Both the position numbers and the translations under genes were made by a program. From DASQZT01 sp035638575 (GTDB taxonomy: Bacteria > Acidobacteriota > Terriglobia > Bryobacterales > Bryobacteraceae), in assembly GCA_035638575.1 (NCBI GenBank), contig DASQZT010000204.1, forward strand, positions 7,987-71,986: 64,000 nucleotides of DNA. The letters are read 5' to 3'. Shown one piece after another: positions 16,427 to 26,600 of this stretch (positions are counted from its first letter, which is position 1; each line of letters begins with the position of its first letter). The notes beneath the pieces were generated by a model. The model had not been told where the DNA came from. It saw only the letters and a program-made list of their open reading frames with translations, and searched no databases.

Positions 16427-17083
16427 TCAATAGTCGACGCCGAAGCAGTAACTCTCGTTCGAATTCATGGGGCTAACCGCGTATTCGCCCGGATAGAGGG
16501 GGCGCGCGGGAGTAATTTCGTAAACCGAGACGCCGATTTTATTGATGGTAACCGGCAGCGCCGGCGGAGTTCCGCCCATAGTCGGTTGGGTTTGCCGGTA
16601 ACCCATTCTCGATTCCAGACGGTAGAGTTGGAATTGACGCGGGTCGCCGCCAGCGTTCAATCGCACGACGAATACCAGCCGGTCTCCTTGCTGGACCCGC
16701 ACGGGCGAGCGCGGACCTTGAATGCGGTAGACGGTTGCCCCCATGCCATACATTCCGCCGCCGCGCGACATCATCCCGATCTCTCTTTCGAGCGGGATGT
16801 ACCCGGATGAACCGCGCAAAAATGGCGCGCCGGCAATGTCGGGCACCATATCAATCTTGGGCGTCTCGGGACTGGCGGAGGGCGTAGTGTCCGAATTGAA
16901 GACTATCTCCGCCACTTCGGCGCGTGCATAGTGCTGCACGTCGTCGTTTACCAGGAAGCGAATGTCGTCCGCCGTGCCGCCCAAGAAGCTTCCGTTTACT
17001 ATGGACCCGCTGCGCAGACGCAGCGTATCAGCGCGGCTCGACATCGCGAGAACCACCGCAACTATTGTGAATCGCCCGATCAT
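16427..17083 (-). CDS. Secreted hypothetical protein
   Basis: A 218-residue protein with signal peptide MIGRFTIVAVVLAMSSRA. Residues about 20-70 resemble a short beta domain (LRLRSGSIVNGSFLGGTADD, IRFLVNDDVQHYARAEVAEI). The mid part is Gly/Met-rich (GMMSRGGGMYGMGA), and the C-terminal domain ends LYPGEYAVSPMNSNESYCFG. I know similar proteins only as uncharacterised ones in Acidobacteriota. The gene stands alone, with degenerate repeat arrays on both sides. Confidence 0.8.
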   Translation of the reverse strand: MIGRFTIVAVVLAMSSRADTLRLRSGSIVNGSFLGGTADDIRFLVNDDVQHYARAEVAEIVFNSDTTPSASPETPKIDMVPDIAGAPFLRGSSGYIPLEREIGMMSRGGGMYGMGATVYRIQGPRSPVRVQQGDRLVFVVRLNAGGDPRQFQLYRLESRMGYRQTQPTMGGTPPALPVTINKIGVSVYEITPARPLYPGEYAVSPMNSNESYCFGVDY

Positions 17084-17332
17084 AACTGCTCCATCAGTCG
17101 GGGTGCTCTGCGGATCGATGCTGCCAGCAGGCTTCGTTCGAACCCGAGCGAAGAAACATATATTCGCCCATTGTTATTGTCCCACCGGCGCCCACAGGAA
17201 TCGAGGTGGCGCGGCACGCTTCGCCGCCAATCCATCGCTTTCTGCGTGTTTTCAATGTGTTAGTGGGCACTGTACCGAAAAGGTGTTTTTTTGGAACATT
17301 CCCTGTACCAAAACCCCTCTTTGTTGTACACT

Positions 17333-17790
17333 CGCGCGCTTCTTGGCGTGTAGTCCGGCAGCGCGAGGAATCTCGACTCGGGCGCCTCCCTCCGCGTGGT
17401 CGCACGATGGCGCGCCGCGCCTCGCCGACGTCAAACGCGCTCTCGGCGCTGGCAAGCGCCCGCGGTTGGGACACGCCGAACCAGAACCGTGACTGCCCGC
17501 CGCGGACCGCTCGATCCTGCGCAACCGGCGCGGCGGTCGATCCCGTCGCCCTTCCAACGCGCGATCGCGCGATTGGCCCGCAGGCACGATGGGCTTCTCG
17601 AGCCTGGTGGCGCACGCTTCGCCGCCGGCGTTTACTCCGCATGATCGCGCGATGTCACGCCGCGCGCCGCCGGCGTCAAACGCGCTCTGGGCGCCGGCAA
17701 GCGCCCGCGGCTGGGACGCGTCGAATCGAACCCGCGCCAGCCCGGCGCGCGCCCTTCGCCTGTGGGCGGAAACCCGCTCGCGGTTTGAGG
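17333..17790. repeat. Degenerate GC-rich repeat array (right) with 78-base direct repeat
   Basis: Lies in an 880-base stretch without a supported gene (17084-17964). A direct repeat of 78 bases occurs at 17405-17482 and 17650-17727, about 87% identical by eye, both containing GTCAAACGCGCTCT and GGCAAGCGCCCGCGG. Between them, at about 17533-17611, is a copy of the unit found left of the preceding gene (GCGCGATTGGCCCGCAGGCA). The 230 bases before the array (17084-17332) hold no recognisable feature. Confidence 0.6.
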
Positions 17791-17964
17791 GGAAATACTG
17801 AAGCCGGCCTGCGCCTTCCTGATCCGGCAAATGTGGGTAGCTGGCTGATGCTCATCAAAGCGACCGGCGTGGCCTCGCCTTGCGCCGCCGCAATGTCAGA
17901 CCTGAATTCCCAATTTGACTCCGATTCGAGGTGGGCTTGATCCATTCGCGAAGTACGGAAGCAA

Positions 17965-18876
17965 TCAGATGCGCACGTATTTGTTGAACCAATCAATTGT
18001 GCGCTGCCAGGCTAGGTCCGCCGCGGCTTTGTTGTAGCGTTCAGGCGTCGCATCACAATTAAAGCCGTGAACAGCGCCAGGATAGATATAGCCTTCGTGC
18101 GGAACGTTTGCTTCTTTTAAGGCCATGTCGTAAGCCGGCCACGTCGCTGCCAGTCGCGTATCGAGTTCCCCGTGATGGACCAGAATCGCCGCCTTGATCT
18201 TCGGAATGTCTTCCTTGGCGGGAACGGCGCCGTAGAACGGCGCAGCTGCCGCAATATCGGCTCCCAGTCGGACGGTCAACGTATTAGCAACGCCGCCCCC
18301 GTAACAGAAACCGGTAGCTCCGATCTTGCCAGTGCAGTCGGCGCGCGATTTCAGCCACACCGCGGCGGCCACGAAATCTTCGCCCATCTTTTTGCTATCG
18401 ACCTTGCTGAACAACTGGCCGCCGTGGTAGTCGTCACCGGGAAAGCCGCCAGCAGAGGTGAGCCCATCCGGGGCAAACGCCATGAAGTTGGCGAGAGCGA
18501 GCCGCCGCGCGATGTCCTCGATATGAGGATTCAGACCTCGATTCTCGTGGACGATCAGAATACCGGGCAGTTTCGCAGGGGTCGCTGCTCGGGTGTCGGC
18601 ACTGACAGGCCGAACGAGATATCCTTTGATGCTGCCGTTGCCTTCGGGCGACGCGACAGTCTCGTATGTTGCCTTGATCCGGTCATCGGTCTTGGACACC
18701 TGCTGCCCCAGAGCATAGTTCGGCATCAACGCTTCGATAATCGTTGTCGCCGCCAGGCCACCCACCGCAAATCGCTGCACACGGTCCATAAAGTCGCGGC
18801 GACTGATCTCGCCGTGAATAAAGAGGTTATAGAGTTCTATGGCTTCGCGTGGGAGTTTAGGTCTCATTGGCTCCAT
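17965..18876 (-). CDS. Dienelactone hydrolase family protein, exported
   Basis: A 303-residue alpha/beta hydrolase. Residues 1-58 are a leader with a twin-arginine-like patch (ISRRDFMDRVQRFAVGGLAA), suggesting Tat export. The hydrolase part has IVHENRGLNPHIEDIARRLA, the nucleophile elbow GFCYGGG with Cys191 (Cys rather than Ser is typical of dienelactone hydrolases), HGELD carrying the acid and a late His in AVHGFN. Start at 18876 is chosen for GGAAGGAG nine bases upstream. TATATT at 18897-18902 on the minus strand is a likely -10. The substrate is unknown. Confidence 0.88.
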   Translation of the reverse strand: MEPMRPKLPREAIELYNLFIHGEISRRDFMDRVQRFAVGGLAATTIIEALMPNYALGQQVSKTDDRIKATYETVASPEGNGSIKGYLVRPVSADTRAATPAKLPGILIVHENRGLNPHIEDIARRLALANFMAFAPDGLTSAGGFPGDDYHGGQLFSKVDSKKMGEDFVAAAVWLKSRADCTGKIGATGFCYGGGVANTLTVRLGADIAAAAPFYGAVPAKEDIPKIKAAILVHHGELDTRLAATWPAYDMALKEANVPHEGYIYPGAVHGFNCDATPERYNKAAADLAWQRTIDWFNKYVRI

Positions 18877-19516
18877 CGGCAGACTCCTTCCCAGAGAATA
18901 TATCACCTCCCGCGGCGTGTTTAGCGAGAGCAGTGGCCGGCCTGGATCGGCGCCACCCCGGAAGGACCGCTCGGCGGCGCGCCTGACGATCGCGGTCGAC
19001 GCCCTCCACCGATTTGATGAGCGCCGGGCTCAACAATCCCACGCACCCTCACAAATAGCCAGTTCACAGCTCAGACGCGCTCGCGCTCTTATGACAAGCA
19101 GCCACACTGCAATTCCACGTCCTCTCTTCATTGCTTCCACGTCCTTGACGTTGTCGATCCTCCTGCGGTCTCCCGTCCGGCATTAAGCTTCCCGGTTAGG
19201 GTGGCCCAAGAAAAAGGCGAAACCGCACCCGCGATCTCAGCTCTGACATATCACTTCGGGAACCACAATCGGGCCGCGTGACGGTGAATGTCAAGAAAAA
19301 CTCGGCATTAACGGTCTCTTGCCCCCCCGGTCCACGCCGCGAGGTGCGCCTCGGCGGCGGTTTCCCTCGGCGCCAGTGGTTCACGCGGTGGAGGAAATTC
19401 ATGCCGCCGCCAAAGTGATTCCCTGCGCATCGGCATGCGCGCACGTTTGCAAGCCTCTCAATTGGCTGGTGAAACCGTCCGGCTTCCCCCGCCGTGAGCG
19501 AGCGATTAGGCCCCTA
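18877..19516. other. Intergenic, no supported gene
   Basis: About 640 bases between the divergent dienelactone hydrolase and nitrilase genes. Frames on both strands are arginine/alanine-rich and lack ribosome sites or family motifs. Promoter signals are seen only at the two edges. A GCGATTAGGCCC sequence near 19501 faintly recalls the repeat unit of the 16-17.7 kb arrays. Confidence 0.4.
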
Positions 19517-19560
19517 TTGACAGCTTGTGCGAATCGGATTAAGATCACTGCGATATCAGA
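19517..19560 (+). promoter_or_regulatory. Shared-type promoter with TGCGATATCAGA operator (copy 1)
   Basis: TTGACA (19517-19522), 17 bases, TAAGAT (19540-19545), then TGCGATATCAGA (19549-19560) covering the expected start point. The same arrangement recurs before the genes at 23636 and 27677, including the spacer end AATCGGATTA. It probably drives the nitrilase-like gene at 19623 and the GH9 gene after it. The box recalls GntR-family sites, but the regulator is not in the window. Confidence 0.75.
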
Positions 19561-19622
19561 TAAACTGGTAAAGTGTTGCCGCTGGCCATAGAGCCAGGGT
19601 AAACGCGGCAGGAGAAGCAAAC

Positions 19623-20651
19623 GTGGACAGAAGACAATTCATCAGAAACTCGACCGTGGCGCTAACTTCCTTGACGTCTGCCGAAGCGGCGCGCGCGGTG
19701 ACCGAGCAGCAGGAGACCGCCGCCGGCGGGAGTGCGTCGGGCGCTGTCGGGCGGCCGGTTCGAGCGGTGAGCATCGGGTTCACACCGGGCCCTTCGCTCG
19801 AACGGATCGCGGGCCTGGTCGATAAAGAGGGGGCGCGCGGCGCCGACCTCATCGCTCTGCCGGAGACCTTCCGGGGGCAGGACGACAGAACACCGGAAAC
19901 GCTGGATGGTCCCACGATTTCCGCGCTCGCTCGTTTGGCCGAAAAACACCGGACGTACATCGTCGCTCCGATCGACCGGCAAGACGGCGATCGGCGGCTG
20001 AACTCCGCCGTCATCCTGGACCGCCGTGGGCGAATCGCCGGCGTCTACGACAAGTTGTACCCGTTCTGGGTCGACGAGTTCACGCGGCATCCGACGGTCC
20101 AACCGGGCCAAAACGTCACGGTGATCTCAACCGACTTCGGCCGCCTGGGGGTCGCCATCTGCTTCGACGTGAATTGGGCGCCCCTCTGGCAGCGCCTGTC
20201 CGATTTTGGGGCAGAACTGGTGATCTGGCCCAGCGCTTATTCGGCGGGGAGGACGCTGCAGGCCCGCGCCATCGACTTCAGCTACTATGTCATGAGCGCA
20301 ACCTGGGTGCCCGACTGCCTGGTATTCGACATCGATGGCGAGCAGCTTGTACACGAAAAGGCCAACTCGGGAGACTTCAACATCACGCGTTTCGTGTTTG
20401 ACTTGGATCGCTGCATCTTTCACCAGGATCTCAACCGTCCTGCCCGGATCGCCAAGTTGCTCAAAGAGCGCGGCGACGACGTCGAGGAGGAGAAATGGCT
20501 GCCGATGGAAGGATGCTTCGTACTCAAAGCCAAGCGTCCCGGAGTCAGCGCGCGTGCGCTGTCCCGGCAGTACGGCATGGAAGAGCGAAGGCCGTACTTG
20601 AACAGGAGCCGCACCGAGGTTGATAAAGCACGCGGCTGGCAGTTCTCCTGA
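19623..20651 (+). CDS. Carbon-nitrogen hydrolase (nitrilase superfamily), exported
   Basis: A 342-residue protein starting at GTG 19623 after GGAGAAG. The leader MDRRQFIRNSTVALTSLTSA has a twin-arginine-like motif. The catalytic Glu-Lys-Cys triad of the superfamily is visible: Glu81 in LPETF, Lys144 in YDKLYPF and Cys180 in ICFDVNW. Such enzymes cleave amides or nitriles; export suggests an extracytoplasmic N-carbamoyl or amide substrate. It is followed 63 bases later by a GH9 gene, and both lie under the shared-type promoter, so a role in degrading a complex carbohydrate is inferred. Confidence 0.88.
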   Translation: MDRRQFIRNSTVALTSLTSAEAARAVTEQQETAAGGSASGAVGRPVRAVSIGFTPGPSLERIAGLVDKEGARGADLIALPETFRGQDDRTPETLDGPTISALARLAEKHRTYIVAPIDRQDGDRRLNSAVILDRRGRIAGVYDKLYPFWVDEFTRHPTVQPGQNVTVISTDFGRLGVAICFDVNWAPLWQRLSDFGAELVIWPSAYSAGRTLQARAIDFSYYVMSATWVPDCLVFDIDGEQLVHEKANSGDFNITRFVFDLDRCIFHQDLNRPARIAKLLKERGDDVEEEKWLPMEGCFVLKAKRPGVSARALSRQYGMEERRPYLNRSRTEVDKARGWQFS

Positions 20652-20714
20652 TCGTCGCGCGGAGCTTGTTGCCAGCCCAAACTCGACCGTACAGACAGTC
20701 GATAAGGAGGTTGT

Positions 20715-23237
20715 GTGTCCAAGGTCTGTAAAAACGCCGGCGTTATCGTCTTTGCAGTAACCTGTATCGCGAAGTGCCTCGAGGCCGCGCCGGGAGCCAT
20801 CGCGCTCGGCGAGAAAGAATACTTCGAAGCGCCCGGATTCGCCTTCCTCGTATACCACAACGCCGGCTCGCTGACCCGCGGTGGGCTCCAGATGATGCAA
20901 AACGGCGAGTGGCTGCTGGCTTCCGACGACCTGCAGGTCACCGGCCGGGACTCCTCCACCCGGCTATCTGCCCGCATCGTGCGCCGCGTGGTGGACCGGG
21001 AGCGGAAAACGGCTACCATCATCGGGGAGGTGTCCGGCCTGGGCCTGGGTTACCAGTTGATATGCCGCACCGATGGCGATCGCATGTTCGTCACGGTGAA
21101 GTTCGACCGGCCACTGGATGCGAGCAAGATTCGGCAAGCCTCATTCCGCATGTCCCTGTACCCTCCCGCGTACTTCATGAAATCGTTCCAGGGCGACTCC
21201 ATGACCGGCATGTTTCCGCGGCAGTATAGCGGTCGGCGGACGCTTCTGAAGTCCACGCGGGTTTTGCGATTGGCGCAGGAAGACCCGTCCCACACCCTGA
21301 TGTTCGAGCGGCGCGACGGCGTGCTCGAGCTTGGCGACGAGCGCGGCAACCACCCGACCGGCTGGTTTTCGGTGACCGCCGCCATCGAGCCGGGCTCGAG
21401 CGACACCGGGATGGAACTGGAGATCCGTCCCTCGATCGATCCGCAGTGGCGGCGCCCGCCGGTCATTGGCATCTCGCAGGTGGGATACCATCCCAAGCAG
21501 CCCAAGCGGGCAGTGCTGGAGCTCGATCCGCGCGATGCTGCCGGAGGAAGCGTAAACCTGTTCAAGCTGTCCCTCACCGGCGACAGGCAACTCGTCAAGT
21601 CCGGTGCGGCGAAGCCTTGGGGACCGTTTCTGAACTATCGGTACGCCATATTCGATTTCACCGATGTCCTAAGCACCGGAGCGTACGTCATCGAATACCG
21701 GGGACAGACGGCCGGGCCCTTCCGCATCGACCCCCAGGTATATGATGAGGCCTGGCAGCCGACACTGGAGGTTTTCCTACCCGTTCAGATGTGCCATGTG
21801 GCGGTCCGCGATCGCAATCGTTTCTGGCATGGAGCGTGCCATCTGGATGACGCGCTGCAGGCTCCGGCCGGGCATCGGCACATCGATGGGTATCAGCAGG
21901 GCGAGCGTGAAACGAAGTTTGCCGATTACGAGCACATTCCGGGATTGAGCTGGGGCGGATGGCACGATGCCGGCGACTACGATTTGCCGGCCGGCAGCAT
22001 CTCCAACACCACCTTGGCCCTGGCCTTGGCCCAGGAGGAGTTCAAGCCGGGTATCGATCTGACCACCGTCCGCCGGGCCACCCGCGAGGTGCTGCTGCAT
22101 GTCCCGGACGGAGAAGAAGACCTTCTCCAGCAGGTCGAGTACGGCGTGGAAGGCCTGCTGGGCTCGTTCCGCGCGTCAGGTCATATCTTCCCCGGGATTA
22201 TCGAGAACTCGCAGCCACAGTATGACGTCACGGGCGATCCGGTGAACATCACCGATAACCACATCTATGACAGCAGCCTGAAGCCGGATCAGGTAAGCGG
22301 AGAGCGCTCCGGCAAACCCGATGACCGCTGGGCATTCACCAACCGGAACACCGGCCTCGAATACCGTGTGGCCCAAACCCTCGCGGCCGCCAGCCGCGTG
22401 CTGCGGCCGAAGAAAGTCGCACTCGCCGATGAGTGCCTGGCGGCCGCCCGCAAGCTCTGGGAATACGAGCAGACGAATCCGCCCGTGTATGCTCCGAGCG
22501 CCTACGTGGGTCGCGGCGGGAGCTTCCCGGGCGACGAAATTGCCGCCACGGCGGAGCTGTGGCTCACGACGGACGATCCGCAATACCAGAAGCGTCTTTA
22601 TGCCCTGATGCCGCAGATACGCTCCACGCCGGCGGAGCAGGTGGGCCGCGGGCCGGGATGGACGCTCGTTCGCTTGCTGCCCAAGGTCTCCGATCCGGAA
22701 TATCGCAACCTGGTTCTGGAGATCGCGAAGAAGTGGAGAGCTGCTGCGGACGCAGTAGAAGCTGCCAACCCCTACGGAGTCCGTTTTCCGTCCTTTGTCT
22801 CGAGATCGGATTGGAAGCTGGACTCGCCCGAGCAGGCCAGAGGAAACTCCATCATGGGCTTTGGATGGGATCTGCAGAGCGACGCCATGCGCGATTATTT
22901 CTATCACAAGAATCTGCCGGAGATCTTTGGCGCCGACACTCTGCTGAACGTAGTCAATTTTGTGCTCGGCTGCCACCCGGCTTCGAATACCAGTTATGTC
23001 TCCGGAGTCGGAGCGAACTCGCAGTTGATCGCCTATGGTTTTAATCGGGACGACTACTCGTACATTCCCGGAGGGGTGATCTCAGGGGCCTCGTTTATGC
23101 GGCCGGGGTTCATGGACCTGAAGAACTTCCCCTATTATTTCAATCAGACGGAATACGTAATCCACGGCGCCGGCTCTTACATCTTCGATGTGCTCGCCGC
23201 ACAGTGGATGCTCCAGCATCAGCCCGCCGCGAAATGA
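20715..23237 (+). CDS. Glycoside hydrolase family 9 protein
   Basis: An 840-residue secreted protein, GTG start with AAGGAGG four bases upstream and a signal peptide to about residue 25. An N-terminal unassigned region is followed near residue 250 by the Ig-like domain that precedes many GH9 catalytic domains (ISQVGYHPKQPKRAVLE). The catalytic domain shows GGWHDAGDYD around residue 418 (base and nucleophile-activating Asp), NFVLGCHPASNTSYVSGVG near 747 and TEYVIHGAG with Glu813 as probable acid. GH9 enzymes mostly cut beta-1,4-glucans, or act as exo-glucosaminidases; the substrate here is open. Confidence 0.88.
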   Translation: MSKVCKNAGVIVFAVTCIAKCLEAAPGAIALGEKEYFEAPGFAFLVYHNAGSLTRGGLQMMQNGEWLLASDDLQVTGRDSSTRLSARIVRRVVDRERKTATIIGEVSGLGLGYQLICRTDGDRMFVTVKFDRPLDASKIRQASFRMSLYPPAYFMKSFQGDSMTGMFPRQYSGRRTLLKSTRVLRLAQEDPSHTLMFERRDGVLELGDERGNHPTGWFSVTAAIEPGSSDTGMELEIRPSIDPQWRRPPVIGISQVGYHPKQPKRAVLELDPRDAAGGSVNLFKLSLTGDRQLVKSGAAKPWGPFLNYRYAIFDFTDVLSTGAYVIEYRGQTAGPFRIDPQVYDEAWQPTLEVFLPVQMCHVAVRDRNRFWHGACHLDDALQAPAGHRHIDGYQQGERETKFADYEHIPGLSWGGWHDAGDYDLPAGSISNTTLALALAQEEFKPGIDLTTVRRATREVLLHVPDGEEDLLQQVEYGVEGLLGSFRASGHIFPGIIENSQPQYDVTGDPVNITDNHIYDSSLKPDQVSGERSGKPDDRWAFTNRNTGLEYRVAQTLAAASRVLRPKKVALADECLAAARKLWEYEQTNPPVYAPSAYVGRGGSFPGDEIAATAELWLTTDDPQYQKRLYALMPQIRSTPAEQVGRGPGWTLVRLLPKVSDPEYRNLVLEIAKKWRAAADAVEAANPYGVRFPSFVSRSDWKLDSPEQARGNSIMGFGWDLQSDAMRDYFYHKNLPEIFGADTLLNVVNFVLGCHPASNTSYVSGVGANSQLIAYGFNRDDYSYIPGGVISGASFMRPGFMDLKNFPYYFNQTEYVIHGAGSYIFDVLAAQWMLQHQPAAK

Positions 23238-23498
23238 AAGAGGACGCCGGAGAAGCGCCGGTCTCGGCGGCTGCGATCCCCCCTCGATCGAAAACGTGCC
23301 GCGCCCGTCGCTCGCCCGCGGCCCCATGGGCTCCTGCCTAGCGTGATATTGCAGTGCAAGCATACGGAACGGTTTCCTTCGATGGCAAGGCCTGCGCGGT
23401 GGGACGTCCCTCGGGGCCGCTACCCACGCTTTTCGCGATCACTTCTCCTGCGGCTGGAGTCACTCTGGCGAAGCTGCGAGTTTTCAAGCAATAGGCTA
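23238..23498. other. Intergenic leader to the Oar-like unit
   Basis: No gene is supported. The start of the stretch contains short GC-rich inverted sequences (GGCGCTTCTCC-like around 23240-23270) that could end GH9 transcription, but no T-run follows. Confidence 0.35.
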
Positions 23499-23543
23499 TT
23501 GACGCCTTGGGTGAAGCGGATTATTATGGACTGCGATATCAGA
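23499..23543 (+). promoter_or_regulatory. Shared-type promoter with TGCGATATCAGA operator (copy 2)
   Basis: TTGACG (23499-23504), 17 bases ending AAGCGGAT, TATTAT (23522-23527) and TGCGATATCAGA (23532-23543). The box is identical to that of copy 1 over 12 bases and lies 4 rather than 3 bases after the -10 box. It should drive the Oar-like gene at 23636 with a leader of about 100 bases. Confidence 0.78.
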
Positions 23544-23635
23544 TTTAGTGCCTGGAATGGGCCGGCTCTTCGCCGATAAGCGGGGACGCCGCATGGCGGT
23601 GGTGAAAATCGCCAGGGCACCAGAGGAGAGAAGCT

Positions 23636-26600
23636 ATGGTTTGGCACCGAGTATACCGGTTCGCGCTGCTGATTGCCTTGTCCGCTCTCACGTTAACGGC
23701 TCAGACCGGGAGCGGCACGGTTCAAGGCGTGGTTAGGGACGCCACTTCTGCCATGGTAGCGGGCGCAAAAGTGACCATGGTTCACACTGCGACCATGAGG
23801 GAGTACTCGACGACCGCCAATGAGGTCGGGTTCTTCGTGTTTCCGCCGGTCCAGCCCGGTTCCTATGAGATCACCGCGACGTCGCCAGGCATGGAGACCT
23901 GGAAGGGTTCCTTCCTGTTGGCGGTTGGGCAGACGCTGGAAATCAGCCCTGTCCTGACGGTGGGGGCGGTGACCACACAGGTCACCATAGGTGACGCCGC
24001 TCCCCTGGTTTCGACATCGGACGCGACCATCTCCAGGAATCTCGAACATGCCCGCATCGAGCAATTGCCGGTGGACGGGCGCAGTATCGCGAATCTGGTA
24101 CTGATGGCCACGCCGAGTTTAGTTGGGGGACAGGACGGCGCCATTAACCCCATCGACAGCGGATTGCGCGACGCGGTGGAATTGTACCAGGATGGCGCGG
24201 TGAAAAAGAACCGCGACGTGGGGGACTGGGCCGGACGGCTCCCCGGCGTGGACAGCGTGCAGGAGTTGCGGGTGGAGACCAGCCTTTCCTCGGCACTGTT
24301 CGACCGGCCCGGCTCGGTAATCCTCTCGACGAAGGGTGGGACCAACAACCTCCACGGAAGCCTGTTCGAGACGAACCGGAACAGCGGGGTGGGGGTGGCC
24401 CGCCGCCGCCAGGATTATTACACCAAGCCTCCCCACTATGTCCGCAACGAGTTCGGCGGATCGGTGGGCGGCCCGGTGTTCATTCCGCATGTCTACAACG
24501 GAAAGAACCGCACGTTTTTCTTCACTTCGTATGAACTCCTGCGCCAGGTCAGCGCCTCGACCTCGAGCACGACCATGCCGACCGACGCCATGCGGAACGG
24601 CGACTACAGCGGGTTGGTCGACAGCCTCGGCCGGCTGACCACGATATACGATCCCCTGAGCACCGGACCGGGCCCCACGTGGACGCGCACGCCGTTTCCG
24701 AACAACACAATCCCAACGGTTCGGGAAAGCCCCAATGCCAAGTACCTCTACAGCATCATGCCGGAGCCCACGTTCCCCAATGTCAACCCCAACATTGGCA
24801 ACAACTACTTCGGCCTTCTCAGCAACGCCACTTCGGACTCCATGAGCACCAGCCGCATCGACCAACGCATCAGCGATCGGAATCAGGTGTTCGGCCGATT
24901 CTCGGTCGACCGGGACCATAACACTTACGGACAAAACAGCGTGGCGGCGTTGAGCGGCCCTCTGAACCTTGTCTATAATTACTACGGCGATGTCAGCGCC
25001 GTCGGGTCCTGGACCCACACGTTTTCCCCCACGTTCCTCAGTGAGACGCAGATCTCTTACTCGCACGAGTACAAGTTCACAGGCTCCCCTAACGATTCGA
25101 ACATCCCAAACATGGCCGACTATCTGGGTATGCCGAATCTGGGGAACGATCCTTTGACGGCGTATCAAACCAGCGGCATGGGGTTTGGCGTTAACTTTTC
25201 GATGCAGCAAGCGCGCCAGAACACCTCCAATATTTTTGTGGTGAACCAGAATTTTACGCGTATGTTCGGCCGGCATCAGATCCAGTTCGGGGGAAGACTC
25301 CACCTGGAGTTTCTTAACGTGTGGATCGACCAGCCGACGTCCACGATCAGTTACGATTCCGGATTCACGTCGCTGTTCGATCCGACCAGCGGATCGGCGT
25401 ACAGCGCCGCGGCGCGCACCGGCTTTTCGGGGGCGAGCTTTTTCCTCGGCGACGTGGGCACCTTCAAGGATACGGTTAAGCGCCCCGCATTCGACCTGCG
25501 CGATCGCGAGGCCGCCGGCTACATTCAGGATAATTGGAAAGCGACTTCCCGGCTGACCCTGAATTTCGGCCTGCGCTACGAGTGGATGCCGCCGGAGGTC
25601 ACGGCTGGTAATTATGCGGTTGGGTTTGATCAGAAGACGGACTCGATGGTGCTCGCTCGCCCCCTCCCGGACATGTACGCAGCCAATATGACGACTCCAG
25701 CTCTTATCAACTCATTGCAGAACATTGGAGGCCCCGGCATCGGCGTAAAATTCGAGACGGCGCAGCAAGCCGGTCTTCCGTCGGGCTTGATATATGGCAA
25801 GCCCTTTAACTTCGAGCCGCGCATTGGATTCGCATACCGGGTCGGCGATGGCGTGAAGCCCTTCATGTTGCGCGGAGGCTGGGGCATCTATGACGCCCAG
25901 ACGGCCTTGCGCACGTGGGACAACCTCACCGGCAGCGGGATACCCTATGGTTACCCGGTTCAGTACTACGTCAGCAACCAGGCTCTGGCGGGAGTGGTGG
26001 CAGGCCCGGGTGTTCCCGTGAATGACGGCCTTCCGAATTTTGAGGTGCGGTCGGCTCCCTATTACGTGGCCGGCGTCAATACCCGGAACGTTCTCGACAA
26101 TCCCGCCCTCGCACAAATCTCGCCCGGATGTTGCGCGCTGCAGTACATGGACCCCCATCAACCACCCACCATCGACCAGGAGTGGAACTTCTCGATCGGC
26201 CGCGAGGTGCTCCCCGGTATCGTGGCCACGGGCAGCTATGTGGGCACGCACGCTTCGAACCTTCCGGAGCAGTACAATTTCAACGCTGCCCCGAACGATT
26301 ACATATGGTACACGGTGACGGGTCTGGCGAAGCCCAGCGGCCTTTATGCTTCGACCGGGGAGAACCCCTACGACAAGACCACCTATGGCAGTATAACCGA
26401 CTACATCAAAAGGGGTTATTCCAACGCTAACAGCGCCACCATCGAAGTGCAGCGGAGGTACCTCCATGGCTACGGATTCGAGTTCTCCTACGTGATGACC
26501 AACGCGTTCACAGAGTCAACCCTGGTGGGAAATGGGGGTGGGACGACCCTGACGCCGGCCTCGACTTATATGCCAGGCGCTGTCCCAACGGATCTCGACG

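Noticed and set aside
24119..25303. 394-codon minus-strand frame
   Set aside because: Antisense within the Oar-like gene; Val/Arg-rich shadow.
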